A DNA stretch of 64,000 bases from DASUBV01 sp036501025 (GCA_036501025.1 DASYBB010000106.1:1-64000); one strand, 5' to 3'; shown: positions 48,574-57,542, counted from the first letter of the stretch. A program made the numbers and translations. The notes: generated by a model from the letters alone, not told the origin.

Positions 48574-50340
48574 TCAGCGTCCGAGCTGCTCGATCTTGTC
48601 CTTGAACAGGGTCGTGGCGATGGCCGCCCGGTGCGGCTGGCCCTTGAGGAATGCCTGCGCGAACTTCTTTGCCTGGGCGTACTGCACCTTGCCGGGCAGC
48701 GGCGGCTCGTTGGGGTCCACATCGATGTCCACCAGGGCCGGCCCGTCGTAGGCCAGCGCCTCCCTGATCGCGGGCGTCACCTTCTTGGGGTCCGACACCT
48801 TCGCGGCGTACCCGCCGCACGACCGGGCCCAGGCCGAGAAGTCCGAGGCCGGCTGAGGGAAACGCACGCCGTGCTCGGGGTAGCCGAGCACCATCTGCTC
48901 CCACAGGATCTGCCCGAGCGAGTTGTTATTGCTCACGACCACCTTGACCGGCAGCCCGGCCCGGGCCGCGGTCAGGAACTCCGCCATCAGCATCGCGAAG
49001 CCGCCGTCGCCGACGTAGGCGATAACCTGCCGGCCAGGGAACGCGTGCTGGATGCCGAGCGCGTAGGGGAGCCCGGGGGCCATGGTGGCCAGGTTGCCCG
49101 ACAGGTAGAACTCCCGGCCGCCGCGGATGGTCCAGTGCCGCGCCGCCCAGGTCGCGATCGTGCCGCTGTCGCACGTCAGGACCGCGTCGTCGGCGGCCAG
49201 CTCGTCGATCACCGCGATCGGGTATTGCGGGGCGATGGGGGTGCGCTTAGGCGACTCCAGGTCCTCCATGTCTGACCGCCACCGGGCCATGGCCTTCTGG
49301 TACTTCTCCAGGTGGCCGCGGTCGGACTTGCGGGTCAGCAGCGGCATCAGGGCCTGCAGGCTCTCCTGGGCGTCGCCGATCACCGGCACCTCCGTCGGCA
49401 TCCGGACGCCGGCCCGGACGGGGTCCGCCTCGATCTGGACGACGCGTGCCCGGCCCGGCTCGGGGAGGTGCTGGGTATACGGGAAGTTCGTCCCGATCAT
49501 GAAGAGCGTGTCGCAGTCTTCCACCAGCTCCTCGCCCGGCCGCGTGCCGAGCAGGCCGATGCCGCCGACGGCGAACTCGCTGTCGTCCGGGATCACGGCC
49601 TTCCCCGGCAGCGTCTTGATGACCGGGGCCGCCAGCTTCTCCGCCACGGCCAGGACCTCCGCGCGGGCGTGCAGGGCGCCTGTCCCCGCCAGGATGGCGA
49701 CCTTCTCGCCGTCGTTGAGGACCCGGGCCGCTGCTTCCAGGTCCGCCATCCGCGCCCGGCCCGGCGGCGGCAGGTAGACCGGGGCCGTGGCGGGCGGCCG
49801 GGCGGGCGCCACGTGCTGGTACGGGTCAGCGTCCGCGGCGGCCACCTGCACGTCGTTCGGGACCGTCAGGTGCGCCACTCCGCGCCGGGCCAGCGCCGTG
49901 CGGACGGCGATGTCGACTACGCCCGGCAGCTGCGCCGGGTTCTCCACGACCAGGTTGTACTCCGCCAGGTCCGCGTAGAGCCGGTCGGTGTGCACTTCCT
50001 GCTGATAGCCGGTCCCCAGCACCGAAGTCTCCTGCATGCCGGTGATGGCCAGCACCGGCACATGGTCGAGCTTGGCGTCATACAGCCCGTTCAGCAGGTG
50101 AATGGCCCCCGGGCCGGAAGTAGCCAGGCAGACGCCCAGCCGCCCGGTGGCCTTGGCGTATGCCGTGGCCATGAACGCCGCGGCCTCCTCGTGGTGCACC
50201 AGGAAGAACCGGACGCGCTCGCGGTGGCGGCGCAGGCCCTCCATGATGCCGTTGATGCCGTCCCCGGGCAGGCCGAACACAGTGTCGACTCCCCACTCGG
50301 CCAGCCGCTCGATCAGCAGCTCCGACGCTATCTTCGCCAT
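48574..50340 (-). CDS. Thiamine-diphosphate enzyme, pyruvate oxidase/dehydrogenase (PoxB-like)
   Basis: A 588-aa ThDP enzyme: AEWGVDTVFGLPGDGINGIM (about residues 13-32), HHEEAAAFMATAYAKATGRLG (catalytic Glu, about 48-68), ATSGPGAIHLLNGLYDAKLDHVPVLAITG, and the ThDP motif YVGDGGFAMLMAEFLTAAR with VVVSNNNSLGQI (GDG-x-NN, about 437-470). The order and length match PoxB-type pyruvate:quinone oxidoreductases, which decarboxylate pyruvate to acetate at the membrane; acetolactate synthases are the main alternative. GAGGAG precedes the ATG. It is followed after 10 bases by the FAD/FeS gene. Confidence 0.85.
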   Translation of the reverse strand: MAKIASELLIERLAEWGVDTVFGLPGDGINGIMEGLRRHRERVRFFLVHHEEAAAFMATAYAKATGRLGVCLATSGPGAIHLLNGLYDAKLDHVPVLAITGMQETSVLGTGYQQEVHTDRLYADLAEYNLVVENPAQLPGVVDIAVRTALARRGVAHLTVPNDVQVAAADADPYQHVAPARPPATAPVYLPPPGRARMADLEAAARVLNDGEKVAILAGTGALHARAEVLAVAEKLAAPVIKTLPGKAVIPDDSEFAVGGIGLLGTRPGEELVEDCDTLFMIGTNFPYTQHLPEPGRARVVQIEADPVRAGVRMPTEVPVIGDAQESLQALMPLLTRKSDRGHLEKYQKAMARWRSDMEDLESPKRTPIAPQYPIAVIDELAADDAVLTCDSGTIATWAARHWTIRGGREFYLSGNLATMAPGLPYALGIQHAFPGRQVIAYVGDGGFAMLMAEFLTAARAGLPVKVVVSNNNSLGQILWEQMVLGYPEHGVRFPQPASDFSAWARSCGGYAAKVSDPKKVTPAIREALAYDGPALVDIDVDPNEPPLPGKVQYAQAKKFAQAFLKGQPHRAAIATTLFKDKIEQLGR

Positions 50341-50674
50341 GGCGACTCCTCGGCAGGCAGCAAATTCCCTCCGGAACGGGCCACGGCCAGCTACCCGGCG
50401 CATCCGGCGGTCAAACCGCTTCCTGGCCGGCCGGAAGGCGTCCCCAGAGCCGGCCGGGCCGGGCCCGCCGGGCTGATCCCGGGTCGGCCCGGCCACAGTT
50501 TCCGGCCCGAGCCGCACGCGCACGGGAGGCGCCATGATTGGGATCGCCTTTTGGAGGTACGTGCACGGCAGCGGTTGAACAGCCAGCCGGGACCCTGGGG
50601 TCGAGGCCGGCCGGATCCTGTCCCGCGGAGCCTCGGGGTCCTCGCTGAAGGTCCAGGCGAGGGGGTGTGGGTGC
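50341..50674. promoter_or_regulatory. Divergent poxB/sigma-factor intergenic region
   Basis: 334 bases between divergent starts. No clear -35/-10 pair or terminator is recognised. It holds a 14-codon ORF (50534-50578, MIGIAFWRYVHGSG) with GGGAGG before its ATG, possibly a leader peptide for the sigma gene, but this could be chance. Confidence 0.3.
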
Positions 50675-51481
50675 ATGGGTGACACAGCCGGTTCCCGCGT
50701 GGCGGGCGGGACGGCCCCGCGGCTCGATGACCGGGAGCTGCTGGCGCTGGTCAGGTCACGGCCGCCGCAGGACGCCGGGCGGCAGCGGGCGTGCGAGGAG
50801 CTGGTGCGCAGGTACGCGGGGATCGTCCGGGGATGCGTAGCCCGTTACCGGGACAGTCCCGAGCCGGCCGAGGATCTGATGCAGGTCGGGTATGTGGGGC
50901 TGCTGAAGGCCATTAACGGCTTCGACCCGGTCGTGGGTGACAGCCTGGCGGCTTATGCCCAGCCGTGCGTGAGCGGCGAGATCAAGCGGTATTTCCGGGA
51001 CCGGCGCTGGCAGATGCGGGTGCAGCGGCCTGCGCAGGAGCTGCGGTTGCGGATCCGCGCCGCCACCGACGAGCTGACCCAGCAGCTGGCCCGGAGCCCG
51101 GCCGACGCCGAGCTGGCCGCGTGGCTGGGCGTCGGCCTGGCCGAGGTCGAGGCGGCGCAACTGGCCGGCCAGGTCTTCCAGCTGGCCTCCCTGGACGCGC
51201 CGCTGGCCGGGGAGCAGGACGTCACCGTCGGTGACCTGGTGGGCGCCGAGGACCCGGGCATCGACCACGCCGTGGACATCGAGGCGGTGTGGCAGCACTG
51301 GCCCCAGCTCCCGGCTCGGCAGCAGCGCCTGCTCGTGATGCGGTTCTACGGCAACATGACCCAGGCCCAGATCGCCGATGCCCTGGGCATCTCGCAGATG
51401 CACGTGTCTCGGCTGCTCACCCGAGCGCTGGCCTACCTGCGCGAGCAGCTCCTCAGCCCGGGCGAGCTCTGCGGTGACTGA
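50675..51481 (+). CDS. SigB/SigF-type RNA polymerase sigma factor
   Basis: A 268-aa group 3 sigma-70 factor. Region 2 runs about residues 40-110 (RYAGIVRGCVARYRDSPEP, EDLMQVGYVGLLKAINGFDP, YAQPCVSGEIKRYFRDRRW). Region 3 is about 115-185. Region 4 is about 210-258, with helix-turn-helix MTQAQIADALGISQMHVSRL. The block FDP.....FAAYA-PT/C-SGEIKRYFRD is typical of SigB and SigF stress factors regulated by partner switching. The downstream STAS gene overlaps by 8 bp, consistent with an antagonist; no anti-sigma kinase is in the window. A truncated copy lies at 25441-25558. Confidence 0.92.
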   Translation: MGDTAGSRVAGGTAPRLDDRELLALVRSRPPQDAGRQRACEELVRRYAGIVRGCVARYRDSPEPAEDLMQVGYVGLLKAINGFDPVVGDSLAAYAQPCVSGEIKRYFRDRRWQMRVQRPAQELRLRIRAATDELTQQLARSPADAELAAWLGVGLAEVEAAQLAGQVFQLASLDAPLAGEQDVTVGDLVGAEDPGIDHAVDIEAVWQHWPQLPARQQRLLVMRFYGNMTQAQIADALGISQMHVSRLLTRALAYLREQLLSPGELCGD

Positions 51482-51959
51482 CGGGCCGGCATTGCGTCCC
51501 CCGGCCCGGCGCGCCGAGGACGGGAACGGCGACGTGGCGGCTCCGGGCGCCGCCGTCCTCGGCCCCCAGCTTCCGCCGGAGATGGCCGCCACGCGTGCGG
51601 TGTTCCGGTCGGCCGATGGCGCCTGGTTCACCGTGAGCTTGCTGGAAGGCCGAGTCGGCCTTCGCCTGGCCGGCGACGCTGACGTGCTGTCAGTACGCGT
51701 GCTGCGGGAGGCTATCGCGGCGCTGCCGACCGACCTGGGTGAGGTTCACCTGCAGCTCTCGGGGCTGGATGCCATCGACCTGAGCGCGGTCCGTGAGCTG
51801 ATCGCCATCGCCCGGCAGCCGTCCCGCCCGCGCGTGATCCTGCATCATCCTCCGCCTGCCCTGCTGCGGATCATCCGCCTGGTGGGGGCCGGCAGCGCGT
51901 CGCAGTTCCGGGTGGCCGAGAGGGTACCGGATTACCTCGTCCGCGCCGACGTCTCCTGA
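51474..51959 (+). CDS. STAS-like protein overlapping the sigma factor gene
   Basis: A 161-aa protein starting at GTG 51474 inside the sigma-factor gene (8-bp overlap). After a disordered N-terminus of about 45 residues, it has an STAS-like fold with VGLRLAGDADVLSVRVLREA (about 63-82), VHLQLSGLDAIDLSAVRELI and RVILHHPPPALLRIIRLVGA. The phosphorylation loop reads DLSA instead of DSSG. It is probably an anti-sigma antagonist or sensor for the sigma factor upstream; the exact partner is unknown. Confidence 0.75.
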   Translation: MTDGPALRPPARRAEDGNGDVAAPGAAVLGPQLPPEMAATRAVFRSADGAWFTVSLLEGRVGLRLAGDADVLSVRVLREAIAALPTDLGEVHLQLSGLDAIDLSAVRELIAIARQPSRPRVILHHPPPALLRIIRLVGAGSASQFRVAERVPDYLVRADVS

Positions 51960-52068
51960 TCGCCGCTGCATGCCGGTTTGCCGTTCCGGCTGCCGGGTAG
52001 CCGCCAGCTGGCCGGCGGCGGCCAGGATGAGCCGCGCCGGGAGTACGCCCGTGGAGAGGTAGTGCGAC

Positions 52069-53028
52069 ATGACCCGGTTCGGCTATTTCCTGTCCTCGGA
52101 GGAGCACGATCCGCGGGAGCTCGTCCGCCAGGCCCGGCTCGCGCAGGAGGCCGGGTTCGACGGCCTGTGGATCTCCGACCATTTCCACCCCTGGCTGGAC
52201 GAGCAGGGCCACAGCGGCTTCGTCTGGTCCATGATCGGCGCGATCTCGCAGGCCTGCTCCCTGCCGGTGACGACGGCGGTGACGTGCCCGCTGAGCCGTA
52301 TCCACCCGGCCATTGTGGCCCAGGCCGCGGCGACGTCGGCGCTGCTGACCGGCGGGCGGTTCACCCTCGGCGTCGGCACCGGCGAAGCCCTCAACGAGCA
52401 CATCCTGGGGGCGCCGTGGCCGCCGGCCGATGACCGGCTGGAGATGCTGGAGGAGGCCGTCCACGTCATCCGGGAGCTGCTGAGCGGAAGCCAGGTCAGC
52501 CACGAGGGCGAGCACTACACGGTGCAGACGGCCCGGCTGTACTCGGTGCCCGCCGATCCGCCGCCCGTCTACGTGTCCGGCTTCGGGGAGAAGGCGGTGC
52601 AGCTGGCCGCCCGGATCGGGGACGGCTTCATGAGCGTCGAGCCGAACGCTGACTTGGTCCGGCTCTACCGCGAGTCCGGCGGCGGCGACCGGCCGGTCCA
52701 GGGCGGCCTGAAGGTGTGCTGGGGACCAGACGAGGCGGCCGCCCGCAAGACCATGCACCGGCTGTGGCCCAACGACGAGATCCCCGGCGAGTCGGCCCAG
52801 CTGCTGCCGCTGCCGAGGCACTTCGGCCAGCTGGCCGAGCTGATCACCGAGGACATGATCAGCGCGCCGTGCGGTCCCGACCCGCAGGTGCACGCCGCTG
52901 GCCTGGAGGCCTTCACCCGGGCCGGGTTCGACGAGGTCTACGTCGGCCAGGTCGGCGCTGACATCGAGGGCTTCTTCGAGTTCTATGCCCGCCAGGTACT
53001 ACCGCGTGTCCGTGACGAGACGGCCTAA
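52069..53028 (+). CDS. F420-dependent LLM-class oxidoreductase
   Basis: A 319-aa luciferase-like TIM-barrel enzyme: FGYFLSSEEHDPRELVRQA, GFDGLWISDHFHPWLDEQGH (about residues 29-48, as in F420-dependent glucose-6-phosphate dehydrogenase), TAVTCPLSRIHPAIVAQAAA, GRFTLGVGTGEALNEHILG (about 98-116) and RIGDGFMSVEP. This is the pattern of the TIGR03557-type F420 enzymes. The physiological substrate is unknown; the G6PD-like DHFHPW block fits a hydride donor to F420. GGAGAGG precedes the ATG. Confidence 0.87.
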   Translation: MTRFGYFLSSEEHDPRELVRQARLAQEAGFDGLWISDHFHPWLDEQGHSGFVWSMIGAISQACSLPVTTAVTCPLSRIHPAIVAQAAATSALLTGGRFTLGVGTGEALNEHILGAPWPPADDRLEMLEEAVHVIRELLSGSQVSHEGEHYTVQTARLYSVPADPPPVYVSGFGEKAVQLAARIGDGFMSVEPNADLVRLYRESGGGDRPVQGGLKVCWGPDEAAARKTMHRLWPNDEIPGESAQLLPLPRHFGQLAELITEDMISAPCGPDPQVHAAGLEAFTRAGFDEVYVGQVGADIEGFFEFYARQVLPRVRDETA

Positions 53029-53031
53029 CTC

Positions 53032-53316
53032 GGGCGCGGTCGCCTGGCTGGACCTCTATGAGCCCACCGAGGCTGACCTGCAGATCGTCACCGAGGAGTT
53101 CGGCCTGCATCCCCTCGCCGTCGAGGACGCCATCAGCCCGCACCAGCGCCCCAAGGTGGACCGCTACCGGACCTCAACGCCGACCTGGTGGACACCACCA
53201 ACGAGGTCAGCGGCCTGACTTATGGGCTGTTGGACGCCGTCGTCGACGGCCACTACGAGGCCGTCGGGCAGCTCGATGATGCCATCGACGACCTGCAGGC
53301 TCACCTGTTCCAGGGG
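53032..53316 (+). pseudogene. CorA magnesium/cobalt transporter remnant
   Basis: One frame gives VAWLDLYEPTEADLQIVTEE and HPLAVEDAISPHQRPKVDRY, the N-terminal soluble domain of CorA. After an internal deletion at about 53170 another frame gives LVDTTNEVSGLTYGLLDAVV and QLDDAIDDLQAHLFQ. The sequence then stops abruptly at about 53316, without the membrane helices or GMN motif. Both deletion and truncation show a pseudogene. Confidence 0.8.
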
Positions 53317-53326
53317 CGGTTTTGGG

Positions 53327-54271
53327 TCAGTTCCTCAGGTCTAGCACGAGCTTGCCGCGCACATCTCGCTGCCCGATCCGGTCGAATGCCTCGTTCACTT
53401 GAGCAAGCGGGACGGCGGCATCGACGGGGACCGTCAGCTGCCCGTCGGCGAGCGCCTGCAGTGCCTGGCGGATCGCCGTGCCCATCGCCTCGTCGGACTC
53501 CAGCAGGCCGGCGTAGCCCAGCACGGACAGGCCCTTCCCGTAGAGGGACTGGAGGGGCACCTGGCCGTCGGGGCCGGCCGAGGCGCCGAAGATGACCAGG
53601 CGGCCGTGCGGCTGCAGTGCCTCGATGGCCGCCCCGGTGAAGTCGCCGCCGAGCCCGTCGAAGACGACGGTGGGCCGCAGGTCGCGCACGGCGCCGGCCA
53701 GGCTGCCGGCGTCGGCGACGATGACCCGGTCAGCGCCGCGCTCCTTGATCCAGTCCTGGTTGCCCGCGTGCCCGGTCTGGCCGGCCACCGTCGCGCCGAG
53801 GCCACGCGCGACGGACACGATGATGCCGCCGACGCCCCCGCTGGCGCCGAGCACCAGGACCTTGTCGTCCGCCTTGACCTGGGCGAGTTCCGTGACGGTG
53901 CGCCAGGCCGTGACGCCCGCCACCCCCATCGCCGCGGCTGCCTCCAGCCCGACAGCGTCCGGCACGTCGATCAGCGCGGCGCGCGGCACGACCGCGGCCG
54001 TCGCCCAGAGCCCGTCACGGGCAGTGCCGATCCCGTAGCCGCGGACCACGACGCGACGGCCGTCGACCGTCCCGGCGCCTTCCGTTCCGAGGGTCCGCGG
54101 CACCGGTGCGTCCTGCGCCACCCGTCCCTGCGCGGCGTACATATCGACGGGATTCACCCCCGAGTAGGCCATCTGGAGAATGACCTCGTGCTCGCCCGGC
54201 TCCGGCAGTTCCACCTCCTGCACCTGCAACGGCTGGCCATGCTCGACCAGGCGGGCTGCGTTCACATGCAT
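53327..54271 (-). CDS. Zinc-free MDR quinone oxidoreductase-like protein
   Basis: A 314-aa medium-chain reductase of the NADPH:quinone oxidoreductase type. It has the N-terminal GroES-like part (MAYSGVNPVDMYAAQGRV, TLGTEGAGTV) and a Rossmann part with VLVLGASGGVGGIIVSVARG (about residues 139-158) and VFDGLGGDF. No zinc ligands are present. It probably reduces quinones or alpha,beta-unsaturated carbonyls with NADPH in the cytoplasm. GCGAGG lies before the ATG at 54271. It cuts into the end of the CorA remnant. Confidence 0.85.
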   Translation of the reverse strand: MHVNAARLVEHGQPLQVQEVELPEPGEHEVILQMAYSGVNPVDMYAAQGRVAQDAPVPRTLGTEGAGTVDGRRVVVRGYGIGTARDGLWATAAVVPRAALIDVPDAVGLEAAAAMGVAGVTAWRTVTELAQVKADDKVLVLGASGGVGGIIVSVARGLGATVAGQTGHAGNQDWIKERGADRVIVADAGSLAGAVRDLRPTVVFDGLGGDFTGAAIEALQPHGRLVIFGASAGPDGQVPLQSLYGKGLSVLGYAGLLESDEAMGTAIRQALQALADGQLTVPVDAAVPLAQVNEAFDRIGQRDVRGKLVLDLRN

Positions 54272-54484
54272 CGGTGGCCTCGCTTTCGGGTGGCTCCGGC
54301 CCGCAGGCCGCGTTCGTGAGTCCTGCATGGCGCTGGCCGCTACCCGCAGGCGCGCCGTCCATGCCGCCGACGACATGGCAATCGCCTGGGCAGTCGCCCA
54401 CCGCGACCGGGACGGCCGATGAAGCTGCTGCGCTCGGCGCCGGGACCGGAGCTGGGCTGGGCGCTGGCACAGGGTGAGCAGCAG

Positions 54485-55696
54485 CTAGCTGATATCCAGG
54501 ACCGTCTTGAGCCAGCCTTCCTCGCGGCGATCAAAGCTCTCGTAAGCGTCGATGGCCGACTCCGGCTTCTCCTTCTGGGTGATGAACCGGGCCGGATCGA
54601 CCAGGCCCGTGGCGACGAGGTCGAGCAGCCGCGGGACATAGCGGCGGTGATTGCAGTTGCCCATGCGCAGGGTCAGGTTCTTGTTCATGGCCCGCCCCAT
54701 CGGGTAGGCGTCGAACTGCGGTGAGTAAACGCCGATGACACCGATCGACCCGGCCTTGGCCACGGCTTCCACCGCCCACCGGGCGGCCAGGCTCGGGGCG
54801 TCGCCCGGGACCCACTGAGGACCGTCAGGCCGGGCCTCCGGCGCGGCGGTGCGCTGCTCGGCGTCGAACTGGCCGGCCTGATCGTCCAGCTTCCGGGCAG
54901 CCGGGCCGGAGGAGGGGCGCTGGGCGTCGATGCCGACCGCGTCAATCACCCGGTCTGCCCCGATGCCGCCGGTGAGGTGCCTGATCACCTCGACGGGGTC
55001 GTCGGCGCTGAAGTCGATGACCTCGGCGTTCTGCTCCAGGGCCACGGCCAGGCGGGTCTGGATCCCGTCCACGGCCAGGACCCGCCCGGCGCCCTGCCGC
55101 TGGGCGGAGGCGATGGCGAACTGCCCGACGGGACCCGCGCCAAAGACGGCGACGGTGTCGCCGTGGCTGATCTCGGCCAGGCGGGCGCCGAACCATCCGG
55201 TGGGGAAGATGTCCGACACCAGGATGGCCTGGTCGTCGCTCACCTGATCCGGGAGACGGACCAGCGTGGCGGCCGCGAACGGGATCCGCGCGTACTCGGC
55301 CTGCAGGCCGTTCACTGGCCCGGTGCTTTGCGGGCCGCCGAAAAACGAGGTGCCGGCGTCCGGCCCGTTGGGATTGGCGACGTCACACTGCGCGTAGTAC
55401 CCGGCGCGGCAGTACGAGCACCGGCCGCACCCGATCGTCGAGCAGACGACCACCCGGTCTCCGGCGGAGAAGCCCCGGACGTCATCGCCGACGGTCTCGA
55501 CCACGCCGACGGCCTCGTGACCGAGGATCGTGCCCTCCGCCATCGGGGCCATCGTGCCGCGCACGAAGTGCAGGTCGGTACCGCAGATCGCGCTGCGGGT
55601 AATCCGGATCACCGCATCCGTGGGTTCCTGGATGCCAGGATCAGGGACCGTGTCCAGCCGGATGTCCCCGATGCCGTGCCACACGACAGCCTTCAC
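54485..55696 (-). CDS. Zinc-dependent alcohol dehydrogenase (glutathione-independent formaldehyde dehydrogenase-like)
   Basis: A 403-aa zinc MDR enzyme. Catalytic-zinc ligands are in SAICGTDLHFVRG (about 35-47) and LGHEAVGVVETVGDDV (GHE, about 58-73). The structural-zinc cysteines are in CGRCSYCRAGYYAQC (about 90-104). The cofactor fold reads VAVFGAGPVGQFAIASA, and GNCNHRRYVPRLL is a late family block. The insert around residues 255-300 is typical of formaldehyde-dismutase-like members. AGGAGGA lies before the GTG start. A relic of a paralogue is at 16349-16443. Confidence 0.88.
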   Translation of the reverse strand: MKAVVWHGIGDIRLDTVPDPGIQEPTDAVIRITRSAICGTDLHFVRGTMAPMAEGTILGHEAVGVVETVGDDVRGFSAGDRVVVCSTIGCGRCSYCRAGYYAQCDVANPNGPDAGTSFFGGPQSTGPVNGLQAEYARIPFAAATLVRLPDQVSDDQAILVSDIFPTGWFGARLAEISHGDTVAVFGAGPVGQFAIASAQRQGAGRVLAVDGIQTRLAVALEQNAEVIDFSADDPVEVIRHLTGGIGADRVIDAVGIDAQRPSSGPAARKLDDQAGQFDAEQRTAAPEARPDGPQWVPGDAPSLAARWAVEAVAKAGSIGVIGVYSPQFDAYPMGRAMNKNLTLRMGNCNHRRYVPRLLDLVATGLVDPARFITQKEKPESAIDAYESFDRREEGWLKTVLDIS

Positions 55697-55978
55697 TGAG
55701 TCCTCCTGCCATTGCCGATCATGTCAAGCCGCCCGCCCGGCGCCTCCGCAGGCCGCGTGCGGGTACCGGGCAGGCGCGGCAGGCCGACGCAGGAGCACTG
55801 ACCCTTTCCTGGCGCCCTAAACCAGTCAGCGCCGGCGGCAGCCCGGCAGGCGGCCGCGAAAGCGAAATACGGGACGTGACCGGGCGCGTGCTGGAGTTAG
55901 CATGACGCTAGAGCCTCGTGGCGGTTAGGCCTCAGCTGCCCGAGCAACGCCTGAGGGCTGAGTGTCCGGGGTTGTGCC

Positions 55979-56317
55979 ATGAATCGGCCTGCCGCTGAGG
56001 GTGCCGCACTGTTTATCTTCACCTCAAGGGAACTACGGTCGGCCAGGGTGACCCTGGCCGGGGAGCTGGACGTGACCTCGGCCGATTGCCTGGGGGCCTG
56101 GGCCAGGCAGCTCGCCGGCGAGCCGGTCACGGCCGTCTGGATGGACGTGTCTGGCCTGCGGTTCGTCGACGTGTCGGGGCTGCGCGCCCTCGTCCGTGCC
56201 TGCGCGCTCCTTGAGCAGCGGTGCGGCTCGGTGGAGCTGGCCGGCGTTCCGCGGGTCCTGAGCCATGTGGCCGAGCTGACCGGCATGGAGCTGCTCAGCG
56301 CCTGCCCGCGGTCCTAA
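55979..56317 (+). CDS. STAS-domain anti-sigma factor antagonist
   Basis: A 112-aa single-domain STAS protein: LFIFTSRELRSARVTLAGEL, then AVWMDVSGLRFVDVSGLRAL (about residues 51-70) and an ending helix SHVAELTGMELL. The loop reads DVSG, keeping the serine that anti-sigma kinases phosphorylate, in contrast to the close paralogue at 25068 (DVAG). No ribosome binding site is obvious. An inverted repeat (CCTCAG ... CTGAGG, about 55931-55955) lies in the leader and could be regulatory. Confidence 0.82.
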   Translation: MNRPAAEGAALFIFTSRELRSARVTLAGELDVTSADCLGAWARQLAGEPVTAVWMDVSGLRFVDVSGLRALVRACALLEQRCGSVELAGVPRVLSHVAELTGMELLSACPRS

Positions 56318-56439
56318 TGCGGCATGGCCGCGAGTCCGGCGATCGCCGCCTCCTGGCGGCAGCCGCAGCGGCCGGGACGAAGGATCGCTAGGACCCCGGC
56401 GAGACCGAGGCTTCAGCGGCCGGGTGCGGCGGCTGCCGC

Positions 56440-56877
56440 CTATCCGCGCCGATGCCGGCCCGCGACGCGGTCGACCAGCTCAGATGCGATGTCGCGGACC
56501 TTTCGGTTCTCCCGCTGCGAGGCCCGCCGCCGCCTCGTCGTCGAAGGCCTTCCCGCGCGAGTACCACCGGTCCTCTCCGGCCATGGAATCGATCCGGTAG
56601 ACCTGCTGGTCACGGAAGGCATCAATTTCGGGGCATCGGGATCGGTGAACACCGCGGTGGCCAGCTTGCCGTCCACCAGCAGCGTGATCCCGGCCAGCTC
56701 CGCCGGGGACACCGCGCAGGCCAGCCGGGCGACTTCCTGCAGCGTGTCGCCCAGAGTGCCCTCATCGACGAAGAACCGGGACAAAGCCTGCAGGCCGTCG
56801 GCCACGCCAGTCAGCTCGTCAATCACGTGAATCACCCAGCGCTCGAATGGTGAGCCAGTCGGGATCCGCTCGAGCAA
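56440..56877 (-). pseudogene. Internally deleted GAF-ANTAR gene
   Basis: The 145-codon frame contains the start of a GAF domain (LSRFFVDEGTLGDTLQEVAR, ITLLVDGKLATAVFTDPDAP) and the end of an ANTAR domain (ASQRENRKVRDIASELVDRV), as in the intact proteins at 59706 and 61979. Between them a shifted frame carries AFRDQQVYRIDSMAGEDRW and about 90 residues are missing. At least two deletions have occurred, so the antiterminator is unlikely to work. Confidence 0.78.
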
Positions 56878-56996
56878 ACGACGGTGGCCAACTCAGGTTT
56901 TGACCTTGCCGTACGCCTGGCTAGCGCAGGCCGCCGTGGTTGGATAACATGCCCGGCCGAGCACGCGATGTGCGCGAATCCGAAGGGGTGAGCATC

Positions 56997-57542
56997 ATGA
57001 GCACCGAGGGGGCGGCCGGTGATCCGGCTCATCCGGAGCGCGACGCGGGCTGGGATGAGAGTGCGCGGGGGGAGTCTGCGGCGGAGCGGCTCGACCGGAA
57101 CTGGGGGGATCTGGTTCAGGAGCTGCGGGTGGTGCAGACCGGGGTGCAGTTCCTGACGGGGTTCTTGCTGACGTTGCCGTTCCAGCAGCGGTTCACGGAG
57201 CTGACCGGGCATCAGGAGGCGCTGTACCTGGCGACGGTCTCGGCGTCTGTGGCCTCGACTGCTTTTTTGCAGGCGCCGGTGAGCGTGCACCGGGCGCTGT
57301 TTCGCCGGCATCAGCGCCGGCGTGCGGTACTGGTCGCGCACCGGGTCGCGATGGCCGGGATCGTGTTCCTCGCGGCGGCGATCGTGGGGGTCGCGGGCAT
57401 CATCTTCGATGTGGTGTCGGGGACCTTGGCGGCGGCCGTGGCCGCGGCCGTGATCGCGGTTGTCCTGGGCCTGCTGTGGCTGGCCCTCCCGCTGGCCCTC
57501 CGCGGGCCGCCCGAACAGCCCGCACCGCCACGCCGTTCCTGA
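56997..57542 (+). CDS. DUF6328-type four-helix membrane protein
   Basis: A 181-aa protein: an acidic N-terminus, a conserved amphipathic block NWGDLVQELRVVQTGVQFLT (about residues 35-54), then four hydrophobic segments (about 54-68, 84-105, 118-142, 145-170). The block LLTLPFQQRFTELT is typical of the DUF6328 family of actinobacterial membrane proteins, whose role is unknown. The ATG at 56997 follows AAGGGGTGA. Confidence 0.78.
   Translation: MSTEGAAGDPAHPERDAGWDESARGESAAERLDRNWGDLVQELRVVQTGVQFLTGFLLTLPFQQRFTELTGHQEALYLATVSASVASTAFLQAPVSVHRALFRRHQRRRAVLVAHRVAMAGIVFLAAAIVGVAGIIFDVVSGTLAAAVAAAVIAVVLGLLWLALPLALRGPPEQPAPPRRS

Noticed and set aside
45666..48605. Open frame of 979 codons on the plus strand opposite the FAD/FeS gene
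   Set aside because: It is antisense to a clear multi-domain enzyme. Its composition (Arg, Gly, Val, His-rich, no domains) is what high-GC antisense frames produce.
50534..50578. 14-codon ORF upstream of the sigma factor gene as a leader peptide
   Set aside because: The ribosome binding site is fair, but the ORF lies about 100 bases from the sigma gene and shows no coupling or conserved feature; it may be chance.
54327..54484. Short plus-strand frames (31 codons, then MKLLRSAPGPELG...) between the two dehydrogenase genes
   Set aside because: They overlap each other by ATGA and have fair third-position bias, but there is no ribosome binding site and the second runs into antisense of the alcohol dehydrogenase. 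Possible relic only.
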